Source: Rhabdornis inornatus (lineage: Eukaryota > Chordata > Aves > Passeriformes > Rhabdornithidae). Taken from it: DNA of 64,000 nucleotides. The position numbers and the translations under genes were made by a program. Shown in pieces: positions 37,921 through 52,500 of this stretch (the first letter of the stretch is position 1; every line of letters starts with the position of its first letter). The notes below the pieces were generated by a model that had not been told where the DNA came from, ran no database searches, and saw only the letters and a program-made list of their open reading frames with translations. Location of the stretch: NCBI GenBank assembly GCA_013397075.1, contig VWZS01000294.1, positions 221,701 through 285,700 on the forward strand, given 5' to 3'.

Positions 37921-40900
37921 AACTCCTGAAGTGCTTTTGACAGCTGGTGTGTACTGAGAACCCCTTCAAATTTTTGCAGTGTATTGCCATTAAGTTAAAC
38001 ACTTAATTGTTGTCATGTATAAAAACAGTAGGGAAAATGACATTTCAAGACAGGGATTGGGCTGAACTTTTTTTACTGCTCAGGATAATGACCTGGGACA
38101 GTTTATAGCAGTGGGTATCTTTTCACCATAATCTATGCTGCAGAATTTTTGGCTTCAGTGAGGATTTTCTGTGGATTTTCTTCCACGCTCAGCAGTTCTA
38201 AAGGGCTGCTGTTCCCAAGTCTCTGTAGCATCAGCTCTGAGCAGGGACTTGGGCACTGCCCTGAAGGTTTCATGATGGCTCAGGGCGTGATGAAGGCAGA
38301 GCTCTGACCAGAAAAAAAAGTATTGGTAATATTCTGCAGTTACCAAAATTGATACTGCTGCAGGTTTGGAAGGAACTGATGGTTTTCTGCTGGTACTTTT
38401 TTGTCATTAACTTTTCTGATTTGCTTCCCCCCCACTTAAACACCCTCCTGCTGCAGCACAGTGCATTTAACATGGCTTGAAGCATCGGAATCTGCGAACT
38501 GAACAGTTCCATAAAATTTTGTAGTCTGTTCTTGCCATTCTGATCTGTATGGATGCCAGTTTCTCATCAGACTCCCTCAGCACAAGTACGTGGGAGTGGT
38601 AATGCTGCTTGTAACAGAGCAGCTCCTGGGTACCACGTTTCTCTTTTCAGGGGTGGGTCTAAAGTGCTCATGGCTGTTCCTCCTTATTTCTGAGTCCCTG
38701 ATGTGTTTGGAAAGAGCACACATCACCTCCGAAGGTTCACCCTGTGGGACAGGCAAACCAGTTCTTTTACTGTCCTTAAAACAAGGTCTCCTTTCTGGAT
38801 GCCACTCCCTTTTCTTGCAGTTTTCAAAGATACTTTTGAGCGTGGGTGGTTAAAGCAATTATTTTTGCATGAAATGTTAGATGCTTTCTCCTCTTGTATT
38901 CTAAAGCTGTAATCATCTGTTTTCACTGATGGATCATAGTTATTCAGGAGCAGAAAGGTCCTGGGGGCTACTAGTTAAAAGAAGCTTCTAAATCATGACC
39001 ATGTTTCCAGCCCTGGTGCCAACTTGGATAAATAAATCACTGATGTGGAGCACAGTACCTGTAATCTTTTATCTGATGCTGCTTTATGTAAGTTCCATGG
39101 CTGTATGCTGAGGGGATGGAGGAGCTGAACTTCCTCTGTGCTATCACTGCTCATATAATCCTAGTTTTTGTTTGCCAGTGCAAGTCAAAATGAAACAACA
39201 TTAGCCCTACTTTGTGTGAGAGCTGGCTAAACACATCATGTTAGTCATAAACTATTTGATAAACCTGTGTTTGTGGTTTGTGCTAGTACTAATTAATCTT
39301 TCATTCACGAAGGAAATGTAAATTTTGTAGCCTCCATTAATACAGTCAGTTAATTCAAGCTTCCCTGAGTACAGGTAGTTGTTAGTTTGTATTTTTGATG
39401 AAACACCTGCACACTGTGAGTTAGAAAATGAGTGCTCGTGTTCTCCATTCATGGCAAGCTCTGTTACTCCTGCGTGCAGCCAGGGTTGTAATTAGTCCCT
39501 TTAGAACTGGGTTGTTCCCCTACATGAGTTGCTCGGGCAGTTCTCAGTAGTTTTCAAGCCCCATCAATTACAGAGTCCGTAAGTTCCCTGCCTGACTTTA
39601 GTAATTGGTTCCCTTAGGATTTCAGAAGTTTTCACTTCTGCAGCTGAAATACATTAATAGATCTGTGCTGGTCTTTGTGTTAATGCAAAATGGGGCAGTC
39701 TGCATTCTACCCAAAGGTCTTTTTTTACATCTAGATTATCTGTAATTTCATCACTGCTCAATTAAGCAAAGTCTGAAATTCATTATTTTGGTTGCCTGGG
39801 TGGAAAACACAGGTTGTCATTGAGAGAGATGTGGCTCCTGTCATTAAATACCAGGTGTTTGACTGTGTTTTGATTTCACAGAGGCACAGCTCCAGACTGC
39901 ATTTTTTTCTTTGCTCTTGTTAGAAGATCACTGCATTCAGCCAGCACTTCCTGAACCATACTTATTTTTTTGCTTATTCATTTATCTGCCCATTTTTTTA
40001 ATTTACTCCCAAAATTTACCTTGGTCTTAGTATTTTGTAGTTTACCCATTCTATGGTTTATTGTTTTTAGTCCTCCTAGTCCATTGCTTACTGACTGCTG
40101 AAGAGGTCAGCCAGAGAAACTCGGGATTTTTTTTTTTCTCACTTAATTTTCTCATTTTGGAATGACTTCTCTGAACACAGATACTAGCATGGAAATACCC
40201 ACCCCTGAGTGATTCTAGAGACAGAAATGTCACTATAAATATATATGAGTGAACTGATATTTAATGGTATTAAGAGGGATGGATCAGATTCATTAAAGCC
40301 CATGAGCTGCAGAATTAAGTTGAGCAAAAACGTAACAGTGTTCCATCACATTCAGCTATATAATAGTCTGGGTACCCAATGAAATACTTACTTTAAAATA
40401 GCCTTTTGGGTTGTCTTTAAGGCACCTTGACATAGTAGAAGATAAATCAATTGAAAATAGGCAAAAAGCAATATATAAATAGTGCTCCTCTGTCATTAAA
40501 ATTGTATGAAGGAAACAAGGTAGTGGTTAAAGGACCTCTGGGAAATCACACATCTGTGTGAATGATTGTATTTTTTTGCTTGCCAGATGCTAATTTTAAG
40601 GAAAATCATTAATGATCCCTGATTTTTTTCCAATTTTCCTGTTACAGTTTTCACCTTTGTGTTTTATGTTTTGGCACAAACTCAAAACCTCTCTGTTTTG
40701 CTTCCAGAAAGCCTCACAGCTTACAATTTTAATTATGTTAGGTATAGTCTTCAAGCAGTTTCTGAATTACATCTGACCAGATGTAAATTATATGTCCTTA
40801 TGCTTTAATATTTTGGATGTTTTCAGTCTGTGGATATTTCTTTCTTACTCTGGAACACTCATTGTTCCAGAGGGACAAGTCTGGAAGGGCTTGGGTTCAG

Positions 40901-43900
40901 TTATATTGAACAGGGTATTTTAATTTGATGAAAATTGAAATATTATTTTTCAAATCAAGTTACTCTAGAATTTCTGTGAAGCAATTAATTTGACAGTCCA
41001 TCCTTTTCATACCCACTCTTCAGAAAGCAATGGGAATTGGTTTGGGTTTGGGTTTTTTCTCCCCAAAGGACAGAAATTTCAATTCTTCAGGTGTGCTTTG
41101 AAGCATCAGGTATTAACCCATGTTGGAGGTAAGATATTGGCTTGGATGAGCCCCACTTCTGCATTATTGTGGGCAACCCTTGCGTAATTGATATAACTAC
41201 AACAGAAAACCTGGACTAAAATAAATTTTTCTTCCTTTAAATTGTGACCCCTTTACAGAGGTGTTGCCATGTACAGTAATTAAGAGCGTAAGTTACTAAT
41301 GAAAATTGCTTTAAGATCTTTTCACTGCTAATTAAATAGTAAGGGGAAAGTTCAAAATATTTTCTAATATAAGTTACCAGGTATTCTTTTCTTGTTTCTT
41401 TCTAGCCTGAGATTTTTATTCCTGTCTGAACATGAAACAATTTACAGGTTTATAAACAAATAGAGCTGGAGGATGAAAATACGAAAGTAAAACTTAGTAT
41501 TGCATGGGCTAGCACATTCAATCTATGTTTGTCCTTTAAAGGTTAAGATGGTCTATACATTGCAGTCTATTACTTTGGTTGAATTTTCAGTGCAGCACCA
41601 TCAATGGTTTGATTTTTGGTCTGTTTTTTTTTTAATTAAATAGAATTGTTAAATAGAAAGAAGGGAAGGAAAAAAAAATGCTGCCTCCATGAAAAAGAAA
41701 CTAGTTGTTCTCAATTTCATGATGAAGACAATAAAGTTATATTAAGGTCAAACAATGCACCCAAATAGGGAATATCAGAGCTGGGATACAATATCCAGTG
41801 CTATAAAAATATTCCTCCCTGTTCGCACCTCAGTGGAGTACATCAAACAGCTATGAGAACCTTCTTGTAATCATTATTTTAATGTGTGAAAATGCACATC
41901 AGGGTAGAAATAGCAAAACCGTCTCTGGGTTGCTTAATTGGAAGTTGGAATGTGCATCAGAGGAGCACAATAACACAGTAATTTATTGGTAAAAGTGTCG
42001 TAATTACATCTTCAATTATCCCAAAAAGACATTGGTTGAAAAATGAGGAGGAATGGGGCAAGTTTAGGACGTGTGTTACTGGAAAAACACTTTGGAGCAG
42101 CACAGAGTGGCAGGTTGAGACAGAAAGACAGCAACTGTGAGACCCTCTGTGGTGCAATTAATCACTGTTTCAATTAAAGCACAAATGTGGGCTCTGCCCC
42201 CTGCCCTCTCCATGGGTTTTTCAGAGGCAGCTCCTTCTGCAAACAGCTCGGCTCCTGTTTGCTCTGCTTGCACAGGGAAGACAAATGTTAGTTGCTCTCT
42301 GGGATGATATGCTCAATAAGTTTGACTTGAATTTAAATGAGTTTAAAATAATAGTATTTGCCGGAATTAATGTGATCCACTGTTCCATTTTCTCCTTTGG
42401 TATTCCATGAATAACATTAAGTTCTTTTCTGTGGTTGCGCCACCTTTTTCCATTAGCTATGTAGAGCGTGCAGCTCTTTGAAAAATGTCACTGTATAAAT
42501 AGTGTTGCTGAGAACCTGACTAAGCCACAGCCAGCAACAAAATGTGGAAATGTACCTTGCTGTTGAAAAAGGAAAAAGTGTAAAAATCATGTATATGAAA
42601 ATGTATATAAAATTATGACAAGTGATGGAAGGACGGAGATGAGAGGGAAGAGTGTGGTCTGAGGTTTTGTTTCTTTTCTGTAAAATTTTGGTTGCACCAT
42701 TAAAATTCATAACTCTTGAAAGTTCTTTTAGGAAANCTCCATAATTCTGGAATAAATATAGTTTTGTAAAGACAAGATCATCTCTTCCTCAAGGGAGGAA
42801 AAATCTTCTAATCACCAAGCCAATCAATCAGCACAGATATTTGGCCAAATGGGGCTTTGCTGTGAACCAAAGTTATTGCCTGAAACAGTGACAGAATGGG
42901 CTGTTGGGGGGAAAAAACACAAACATAAATATACAGGTCATTCATATGAGTGAGAAATCCTTTTTGCTTGCTTCTGTGAGCCACCAAGGTAATTTAAAGT
43001 GAAAACTGAAGAAGATGTGACTAAAGGAGACCCATCTCTCCAAAACCTTGTTTTCTGACAGCCCGGAGTAGGTTTGGGGATCAGCTAATTGGAAACTTTT
43101 CTGGAAATGTGTGCATCCCTGTGCTCCAAAACAATGCTGTCACTCTCTTTCCTGTTTGCTTCTCCCAGACCTGGTGCTGTCCTCTGATTCCAATTCTGCA
43201 GAGAATTTATTTCAGCCAAACAGCAGGAGCTCAGTTCTTAATTCACTGTTGTCTCAACTCACTGCCAGTAGCTGTAAGTGCCTCTTTGTAGCTCATTTGG
43301 GAATATTTTAGTGCTGGCTTGATGAAGCTGTGTGTTGAAAGGCTGGGGGTTTTTTTTGGAGAGGTCGGAGGGAAAGCTGGCAACCCCTAAGTAAGGTCCT
43401 TTACCTTCATATTTTGGAGTGGCAGCATAAATGGGGAGGTATTCATCAAATTCCTGCATAATTTAAATTTTTAGGCACAGCTGAAGTTCCTCTGCCCACT
43501 ACATAATCCAAAGGAATCATGTGGGCAGCTGACAGCCTACCTGCAGTACAACTGGAGTAGCTGAAGGTGTGACTTCAAAGTCACCTAAATTTTATTTAAT
43601 TCTCTGTGTGACACTGCTTTGAAGTTAAAGCAGCACTGCAGCAGTTCAATTGGAATTTACCTCTGGAATCAAACTATGTAAAACAATTTGCCAGCTACTC
43701 TAATCCTAAGTAGGTCAGCAAAACCTAAGTGAGTGAGTTTAGATAGGTCACCATTAAGTTTATTCAAGTTATTTTTCCTGCTATGTCGGCAACCCCAAGA
43801 ATGGGAAGTGCAAATCCCAGAAAGCCAAGCAGAGCATCAGCACCAGGAGAGGACCAAGCACAAGGACAGGGCTCAGACCCCCATGTTTTTATGGGGTGTT

Positions 43901-46900
43901 GGATGCTATAACTTTTCCTTACAGAGAGCCCATAAAATTGATGGTCAACCTAATTCCACATGAAAAAACACTGGACTTCCAGCACTTGCTCAAAAGCATG
44001 TTTAAATACAATTGTATGTAATTATTACTTTTTATTTACTAGAACGCTAACTCAGGCTCATCCTCTCCTAGTAAAATTCCACAACCATCTCTCCTATTCC
44101 GTAAACAATCCCTGAGAAGTGGAATAGCTCAGTGGGTGGTACTGAGAGCACGCCCTCACCAGAGCAGCTCAAACTGTGTAGATTAAAGCAACATCCCTGG
44201 GAAGCCACCACAGATCACCTGAAACTGACCCTGGGTCTCTCATATTCTGCACAACAGCTCACCTGGATGGAAGGTGACCACACACCTCTTCATTCTCCAG
44301 CTAAACTTAGATACCACTCCAGCAGCCATGGGAACACCCACTAAATCAGGTCATGCAGGAGAGGAAATAACCACAGGTTCTGCTTTTGGAAATGGCATTA
44401 TTGCCTGTGACACACTCTAAAAGACTTTTTTCTGAAATTGCAGGAGAGGAAAAACACAGTATGTAATCAGGGACTGAAAATGGTCGTGTATTAAAAGCCC
44501 CTAGCAATTTTCGTGTGAGATTGCTAAATGAAACCTTCGTTTTCCCTTAGGAATCAATGACCTTTGAAAAATTAGTGACCAAACAGAAATAGAAGACAAT
44601 TCAAGGTAAGTCTATTGACAAAAGAGGAAAAAGAATCAAGAGTTCAAACTATCCTACTGAAGATGAAATAGTGGAGGGTGCTGCTGGGTGAGAGGTACTA
44701 AGTGAAGGTTAAAATGTCTCACATCTGCAACACATCACAGTTAAGGAAAACTGCCCACCAAAGGGCATTTGGCCACCTGCCAGGTGCATAAAACAGTGGG
44801 AAAAAACTGGGACCTAAATTCTCCCAGGTATTTGTCCTCACTGGTTTGAGTTGTGCAGGTGCACACTACACCTGGGGTTCAGAGAGCCGGTTCAGGGTTT
44901 TAAAACCCCAAACACACACATGAGAGGGAGAACAGGCTCTGGTGTGCTAAAAAGTTGGATGTTGTTTCATTTTCCTGAAGCAACTCAAATCAGGCTTCCC
45001 ATCTACACTTCAAATGCTACTTCACCTGTAGTGAATTAAGCCTTCTATAATTTCAGGAGGCAAATTTAAAATTTAAAAATAAAGCATCAGCCATGGATCT
45101 CCTTGGCTGGTATTTTCTGCAGCATTTATGACATTTACAACAGAAGTTCAGGTTTTCCTTATTGAGTCTTGTAAATGTATTTGCATTACTTAGAATACAT
45201 ATATATTTAAAATTTTGTAGAAATTGAGAAGTCCTAGCAAAAGATTCTGTGAGATTTGTTTTGACAGGGGAGCTATAAAATAGCGGTTGGATATACTCAA
45301 AATCTATCCAAATAAGAAATTCTTTTGAATATCAAATGAACTAATTTACTATCAAATAGTAAAACCTATGTAGATATGGTAAAAAAACTAAACTGAGTGA
45401 AAAAAAGTCAGATTTTTGTCCCACCATTTTATTTAGCTTTATGTGATGCATCTTTTCTCAGTTACTGGTTGACATCCACTTTTTATGTACATGTATGATG
45501 GCGTACAGGTAAAAATTAATAATTACATAAATGCTTGGAGTCCCTCTCTGTTCCACTGGAAAATAATATTTGTTACTTGGGAATGAATATGCACAGAATG
45601 AAGAAATTAAAACTATTTCTAGAACTTTGCCATTGCATTTCCCTGTATTCTGTACTTCTTAGCTGTAAAACCTAATTCGTAAAACTTCAGTCTTGGCACA
45701 GAATTATTATTTATGCAGTGCTGCAATTTCTGAATAAATATTGTCTAATTCTTCATTTATTTGCTCAGTTCAAGTGGTCTCACGCAAATGTCCAAAGGAC
45801 TGTAATCATTTCCTTACCTCATTTTCTCAACAGGCAGTGTTTTCACAGTGCTCTGTTGCTATAATAGATATTATAAGTGGAAGAAAATTGAAATGCTTGC
45901 TCAAACATTTGCCAAAAAATTAGAAATTCTGGACTGCCACCAAGTAAAGGGAAGGAATTCCCAGTCAGACTTCCATCAGCTACTCCCCATCCATTCAGGG
46001 AGCAGGATACTCCTTGGTTTGGTGAGTCTTGTAAAATCCAGGAGTATCCAAATTAGATGCCTTTCCATGCAGTTTTGTGCCAATTTCTCTGTAATGCCTG
46101 GAAGTAATTTGTTAAATGTCTCACGCTTCCATGAGGTACTGCTGGTGCCTAAAACATCACCCATCAGAAAGGAATGACCTTTCCAGGAAGAGAAAAAAAA
46201 ATCACTGCTTATGTCTTTTTAAATGCTGATAAACTTAGGTGGCACCAACAACCCCAGCAAGATTTATTGAGCAATGCCTTCCAGTATATAAGCACCATCA
46301 GGTAGCTTTGCATTCTCTGATGAATAAACAATTGAAGTCGTAATTGTTTGTGCATTCCTGAAAATGTCAACAAAATCAAACATCTGTCATGCCAGATAAG
46401 GAAACACGGCTCGTTTAATACACTTAGTGCTCTACTCAGCCTTGAAAAGGTCACTCCAGTTTTAACAAGCAGGGTGTAATTTATTGGCTCCCAGTAAATG
46501 ACCATGTAGTGACAATAAAGCTGTGGCCGTGTTTGGTTACCCTTCAAACGACGTATTTGATTAAGATAGCTCATCATATTTAGCACAATCTGTTTAATGT
46601 TGCCTTTGGACGAGCTCTAACCCTCTCAATTACAACCAACTGTGACATGGAACCATTTTCACCAAAGCAACACTCACAGCCCCCAGCCCCATCCCACCAC
46701 AATAAAGCAGAGCAAGCCAGAAGGATTCCACCCATTTAAGACAACAAACAGCACACAAAGGCAGCATTCACTCCTCTGCCATCTTCAGTGGCAATAAACA
46801 AAATCCACACATCAGTTGCAGACTGGAGCCATCACCAGCACACAGGTGGTGCCTGTCTGCCGAGAAGGACTGGACACCCCTCTGACTCTGCTTTGGCTTT

Positions 46901-47764
46901 TGGATCCAGCCCTGAATCCCCTCACAAATAACTCATGGCAACTGCTGCTTGTTCTCCCTGCTGGCTGCACCAAAATGCTGTTGGGGCAGCCCAGGGATGT
47001 CTCATTTTGCACAAACCTCTTTAGCTGAAAACTGAACTCTTGGAACCACTCTCAATGACCTCCCATTATTCTCCTGTTGGCCTGTGCTCAAAAGATTTGC
47101 TAATGTCAGTGAGAGGGAGATAAATCGGGGTGAATATGGACACAGTGTGGTGTAGAGGATCGTGACTCCTTCAACACATTGCCTTGAAGCACAGTCAATT
47201 TTTGGCTTGATGGCTGTTGTAACCTGAGAGTGCAGTGCATTCAGTGTCATTTGGCCCCAAAAACCCTGACAAAGTGTTAATTATTGGTACTGATGAGTTG
47301 GTTCTGTTCCTCTTTAAACTGAGAGATCTAATCCTGCAAAAGATACCATTATATGTGAGATCCAAATAAGCAGTGTATTTCCCAGACTGGCTGGCAGGTC
47401 AGAGTTAGCACAGATGCACAAATGCCTTGATCACATCACTGGACAGCTGGTGGGAGCTGGCCCAACTCTCTTTCCTCTGTTCTTCTCCCAAATATTTGAC
47501 TCCTGAGCCAATTACACGAGCTGGCTCCAGGAATTTATTTATAATTCATGGAGGTAATTTGGGGTGAGAAAACAATACTCTTAGAAGGTTTGTGCTTTAG
47601 GCAAAGGTGAATTTGAGGTGCTTTGTATGTCTAAATTATGGAAGACCTTAAACAAATGAGGGGAAAAGATAGGGACTGTTCTTCCATTCCTTTAATTTTT
47701 TGTACACAAGAGAGTCACAAGGCCAAGTGAGGATTATGCTACTGGGGTTTTTTCATCCCAACAG
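37921..47764. other. Intergenic DNA downstream of COX7C
   Basis: No further exon, RNA gene or clear transposon recognised. Contains an N at 42736 and the hairpin at 40.85 kb. Short frames on both strands show no domain. Confidence 0.5.
40848..40872. repeat. Perfect 10-bp inverted repeat, 5-nt loop
   Basis: CTCTGGAACA at 40848-40857, loop CTCAT, then the exact complement TGTTCCAGAG at 40863-40872. Function unknown. Confidence 0.85.
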
Positions 47765-48143
47765 GATTACAAAATGCTTTATGAAGTGTCAGTTTGTTTC
47801 ATGCCAGCCAGTAATGGAAAATGAGGATTACAGCCCTCTCTGCAAAGGTTGATCACTGCTCCCCTGAGCAAGGACAAGTGGGTCTGTGCATCCAGATCAT
47901 TCCTAAAGGATTCCTGTGGGAAAATGAGATTGCTTTTTGTCTATCTGAATAACCAGGCTTTACAGTGGATTGTTACTAGGCTCTCCCACAGCATATTTTC
48001 AGAGTTTGAGCTGGCCCGACCCTTTCTTCTTACAAATAAAAGTTATGTAAGGACATCAAGCAGAATTCACTCTTGAGGCATAATATGGCATCACTGAAAG
48101 GGAGTGGATCACCCCTTCTCATGATCAGCTGTTGTGATTTATG

Positions 48144-48643
48144 TGTGGCATGGTTTAACACCAGCCAGAAAGTCACCCCCACACAGCCTCTTGCTCACCT
48201 TGCCCTGGTGGGATCAGGGAGAGAACTGGGAGGGCAAAAGTGATAAATTCCATGCACTGAGATAAAGACATATAAAGGAAAAGCCATGCACAGAGCAAAG
48301 CAAAACAAGGAATCCATTCTCCCCTGCCCACAGGCAGGGAGGTTCAGCTATCCTGGGACAGCAGGGCACTGTCACATGTCGTGGTGAGTTTGGATAGCAA
48401 ACACCAGCACTCTGAATGTCTCCCACTTCCTCCTTGTCTCTTCATGCAGAGGATGATGCTACAAGGCCTTGGATGTCACTTGGGGTCACCTGTCCTGGCT
48501 GTGCCCTCTCCCAGCCCTCTTCATGTGCAAGCTCTGCAAGAACAAAAACATCCCTGTGTTGTCAGTACACCACAGATCCAAACCACAGCCCCACACCAGC
48601 TGCTGTGAACAAAATTCACCTTACCCAAGCCAAAAGCAATCCA
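48144..48643 (-). mobile_element. Solo LTR of an avian endogenous retrovirus (copy 1)
   Basis: Read on + it shows TGTGGCATGGTTTAACACCA, CACTGAGATAAAGACATATA, AGCAAAGCAAAACAAGGAAT, CATCCCTGTGTTGTCAGTAC and AACAAAATTCACCTTACCCA in the order of a widespread avian ERV LTR that I recognise, in reverse orientation. The ends are TG/CA-like but approximate, and I find no clear target-site duplication. No gag, pol or env remnant is next to it. I cannot assign the family by name with confidence; ERVL-type is likely. Confidence 0.72.
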
Positions 48644-49043
48644 TTCTCCACCTCTTCTTCCATNGATTACAAAATGCTTTATGAAGTGTCAGTTTGTTTC
48701 ATGCCAGCCAGTAATGGAAAATGAGGATTACAGCCCTCTCTGCAAAGGTTGATCACTGCTCCCCTGAGCAAGGACAAGTGGGTCTGTGCATCCAGATCAT
48801 TCCTAAAGGATTCCTGTGGGAAAATGAGATTGCTTTTTGTCTATCTGAATAACCAGGCTTTACAGTGGATTGTTACTAGGCTCTCCCACAGCATATTTTC
48901 AGAGTTTGAGCTGGCCCGACCCTTTCTTCTTACAAATAAAAGTTATGTAAGGACATCAAGCAGAATTCACTCTTGAGGCATAATATGGCATCACTGAAAG
49001 GGAGTGGATCACCCCTTCTCATGATCAGCTGTTGTGATTTATG

Positions 49044-49543
49044 TGTGGCATGGTTTAACACCAGCCAGAAAGTCACCCCCACACAGCCTCTTGCTCACCT
49101 TGCCCTGGTGGGATCAGGGAGAGAACTGGGAGGGCAAAAGTGATAAATTCCATGCACTGAGATAAAGACATATAAAGGAAAAGCCATGCACAGAGCAAAG
49201 CAAAACAAGGAATCCATTCTCCCCTGCCCACAGGCAGGGAGGTTCAGCTATCCTGGGACAGCAGGGCACTGTCACATGTCGTGGTGAGTTTGGATAGCAA
49301 ACACCAGCACTCTGAATGTCTCCCACTTCCTCCTTGTCTCTTCATGCAGAGGATGATGCTACAAGGCCTTGGATGTCACTTGGGGTCACCTGTCCTGGCT
49401 GTGCCCTCTCCCAGCCCTCTTCATGTGCAAGCTCTGCAAGAACAAAAACATCCCTGTGTTGTCAGTACACCACAGATCCAAACCACAGCCCCACACCAGC
49501 TGCTGTGAACAAAATTCACCTTACCCAAGCCAAAAGCAATCCA
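49044..49543 (-). mobile_element. Same ERV LTR in the second duplicated unit
   Basis: Identical to the LTR 900 bp upstream. The 400 bp between the two LTRs is flanking DNA plus the N, not retroviral internal sequence, so this is not a provirus with paired LTRs. Confidence 0.72.
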
Positions 49544-49563
49544 TTCTCCACCTCTTCTTCCAT

Positions 49564-52500
49564 GCCCAGGCCACGCACTCTCCAATTAACACACCCTCAT
49601 TAACCACTACCCCTCTTTCCATCCTTTGACATGGCACAGACACATTGTTCCCTTAGTCTATGGACCACTTTTGTAAAATCTCCTTGAAATGTCTAGAAAC
49701 GTCCACAAAATGAGTTCATTTAGTCCATGGCTTTGAGGCCCACGTGAGGAACAGCAGTGTTGGTGTGGAACAGCCTCTGTCCTTCTGCCCCAAAATCCGG
49801 ATGGCTCAAATGCTCAGAATCTGAATTCAGTGTCTAACCAAAAATCTCAGCTCTGGTACTGCCAGCAGCCTCCTGCTAAGCAAGAATCAAACAGCATTTC
49901 CCATAATGTGTTAGGGGCACCCAAAACACACAGAAGGAAATAATCTTTCTGCAGATTCCATAATCCCACTGCAGAACACATTGCTGTAAAATGTGAGAAG
50001 GAGTTAGGGAAGGATCAGACAAATCCAGAGAGCACAGACACATCAGTGTGAAACCAACACTGTCACAGACAACGTGAACCCTTGGCTGTGAAGCAGAAAG
50101 AAAGGGGAGGTGTCCTAGGAAAGCACCGAAGGTAATGCTGCATTTAGCACCTCTGAAAAATTCTGTTGTTTCCTGTTTCTTGTGTTCTTGTGTCTGCTGC
50201 TGGCTGACACCAGAGACAGCACTGAGAGAACACTTGGTCTGAGCCAGCAAGGACCAGGCTGGAATATTGCCTTAAACAACCTTTCAGACGCACCTTTACA
50301 AATCTAATTGTGTTTCAGACCTGCCAAGTGTTCGGCTGATCTTGGACATAAAGATATATTCCTCCTTGGTTTGTATTTTTAATCATAATTAAGTCCATTT
50401 TTCCACACTTGGCCTTATTGCTATTTCATTTACTTAAGCTGTAACGATTAAATCTCATTTGCTACTCTGTGAAATCTTAATCCTTCTGAAAAGTAATGGG
50501 CAAAGTACACAGGTCAGTTAAGAAACTGATTCACCACATAACCTCCATTTAGTAATTCCATTTATTTCAATAAAACTAGCTGGCACATGAAAGAAAGACT
50601 CTACAGTGGCCTTTTAGTCTCCAGAAAATCATAGAATTTTTAATACAAGCACTGAAGAGATGTCTTGACCTCTTCCTGAACATATTATTTTTCATGAAAA
50701 AAAATCCAAACCAAACACAGCTCATAAAATCTCTGTAAAGAAAGCCACCTACATTTTGTGCTTGTTCTTATTTTACAACTACAACATTATCCTTTTCAAA
50801 TATACAAAGTGTCAGCTTGATAATACAGGGGAAAGGTCTTCCATATCCACAGTGAACATTATTTCTCTAGAAAACAATAAATGAAAAGCCTATTACTAAT
50901 GTAGTATTCTCATTTAATCACGTTTGTTCATTACTACCATATTTTAGGTGATATAAAAGGAGGAACAATTATTGCCTTGTTCACTTTGATTTATTTGGCT
51001 CAGTGCCTCCTTACCTAGGTAATATAAAATAAACTATGCTACATGGGTCATTTATGATGTGATTTAATAAGATGCTTTTTATTTCTAGCCTGTAGGGAAA
51101 CACATTATTTTGGAAGCACCTGGAAAAAGAAGTTAAAAAAAAAAAAAGGAAAAGGAAAAGAAAAAGAACCCTAAACAAAACCAAAAGCAAAATACCCAAC
51201 AACATTTCTTTTGTTCATTTTTTATTTTCACTCAGTAGGCTCTGGCCTAGAAGTTGATTTAAAGCAGGTTGTCTGTGGTGGTAATGTACTAAAACAAGAC
51301 TTCACAACCCACATCAGGAAACAGTGCCTGGATGTCAAAATAAGGAAGGTTGTAACTACAAGCTTGACCAGCTCCTAACTTCCTTTGGGTATTTCTGTGT
51401 AAATTAAGACTTGTTCCTTTTCACTGGCTGAAACAGGTTAATGTTTTTGCTTAGCAGCACATGCTGTCTACAAACAGAGTTAACAGGTATCTGAGACACA
51501 TCTGGATGTAAAAAAATTATACAGGAAATTGGTGTTCCACAGACACAGTGAATAACATGAGCAAATTTACCACACTGAAACATACAAAAAACTCACAGGA
51601 ATTTGGGACCAGTTTCTATGGCTTTTAGTTTTTACAGCCGTTCTGTGGGAATAATGTTAATTCAAAACTCTGCAGATGGCACAAAGCTAAAGGAGCTGGT
51701 ATTTGAAAATCCTGTGTGAAGGTATTCCATATATTTTAAGTGGAAGAGCTGATGCTGATGACAAAGCACTGCAGCGAAGAGCTACCTGTTTCCAGAATAA
51801 ATCCATGGGGTTTTGTCACTCAAAATTTTCAGACATTTTAATTTGAAACAACACTGATTACCTTAGGGCTCTCCCTGGAAATATATTCATGGGTAAAAAT
51901 TTCAAAAATTTGTAGCACTTTACCAGACAACTTTACAAAGAAGTCTTCAGCTGACTCCTTTTTTTCGGGAGTGGGTCTTTTTATTTATCTCAGCTCTAGT
52001 GATTGTGTGTATCTACCATTGGATTGTTCATTAAGTAATGTCCCCAGTAATAAAATTCTCTATTTCCTGGTCTACAGCCTCCTTCAAAGTTAAAAGCACA
52101 AGCAGGAAATCTTTCACTGTAGCTTGAGAAATCTGAACCAAGGAGAAGCTCTACCAAGTGCCTACCTGAGTCCTAAAGTCCAGTTTATTTAGTCTCCTGA
52201 ATTTTAGAAACTTGGCAGCACAACCATGTGGAAGAGACAGAGAGACTCAGGAGGTGGTGAAGGGTTCAGTCCCCATGAGGCTTTTAGGAAGAATTTAACA
52301 AACACCACAAAACTGTGAGAATTGTGAGTCCCACTGTAATGTAGATGGAGGTGGCAGGAGTACACATCATTTTATCTGTGCTTTATGAGACAACATTGGA
52401 TGTCCTGAAATGTAGAACATAAGAACAAGTAAGGTGTTGAAAAGTACTGATGGCTTAAAGTCCCCAGTGATCCCCCTGTAGCTGAAAATCTCTGCAGCTG

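Larger units (their letters stand above)
47765..49563. repeat. Exact 899-bp tandem duplication joined by a single N
   Basis: Positions 47765-48663 and 48665-49563 are the same base for base at an offset of exactly 900; I compared them line by line and saw no difference. The junction is one N at 48664. Each unit holds about 380 bp of unique-looking DNA followed by an ERV LTR. Complete identity ending at a gap symbol points to two overlapping contig ends that were not merged. A very recent real duplication is the alternative. Confidence 0.95.

Noticed and set aside
44107..44180. tRNA-like A box (TAGCTCAGTGGGTGG)
   Set aside because: No B box of the GGTTCGAATCC type follows at a suitable distance and no cloverleaf can be drawn, so it is probably chance or a very old SINE remnant.
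48144..49543. A provirus with two LTRs
   Set aside because: The sequence between the two identical LTRs is the flanking DNA of the duplicated unit, with no retroviral internal region.
47849..49629. Pairs of identical small frames suggesting duplicated genes
   Set aside because: They come from the exact 899-bp duplication and partly from an ERV LTR. They have no known protein similarity and the duplication is probably an assembly artefact.
50628..50720. Possible CR1 start (AATCATAGAATT)
   Set aside because: Only the tail-like 12 bases fit; the following sequence does not resemble CR1.
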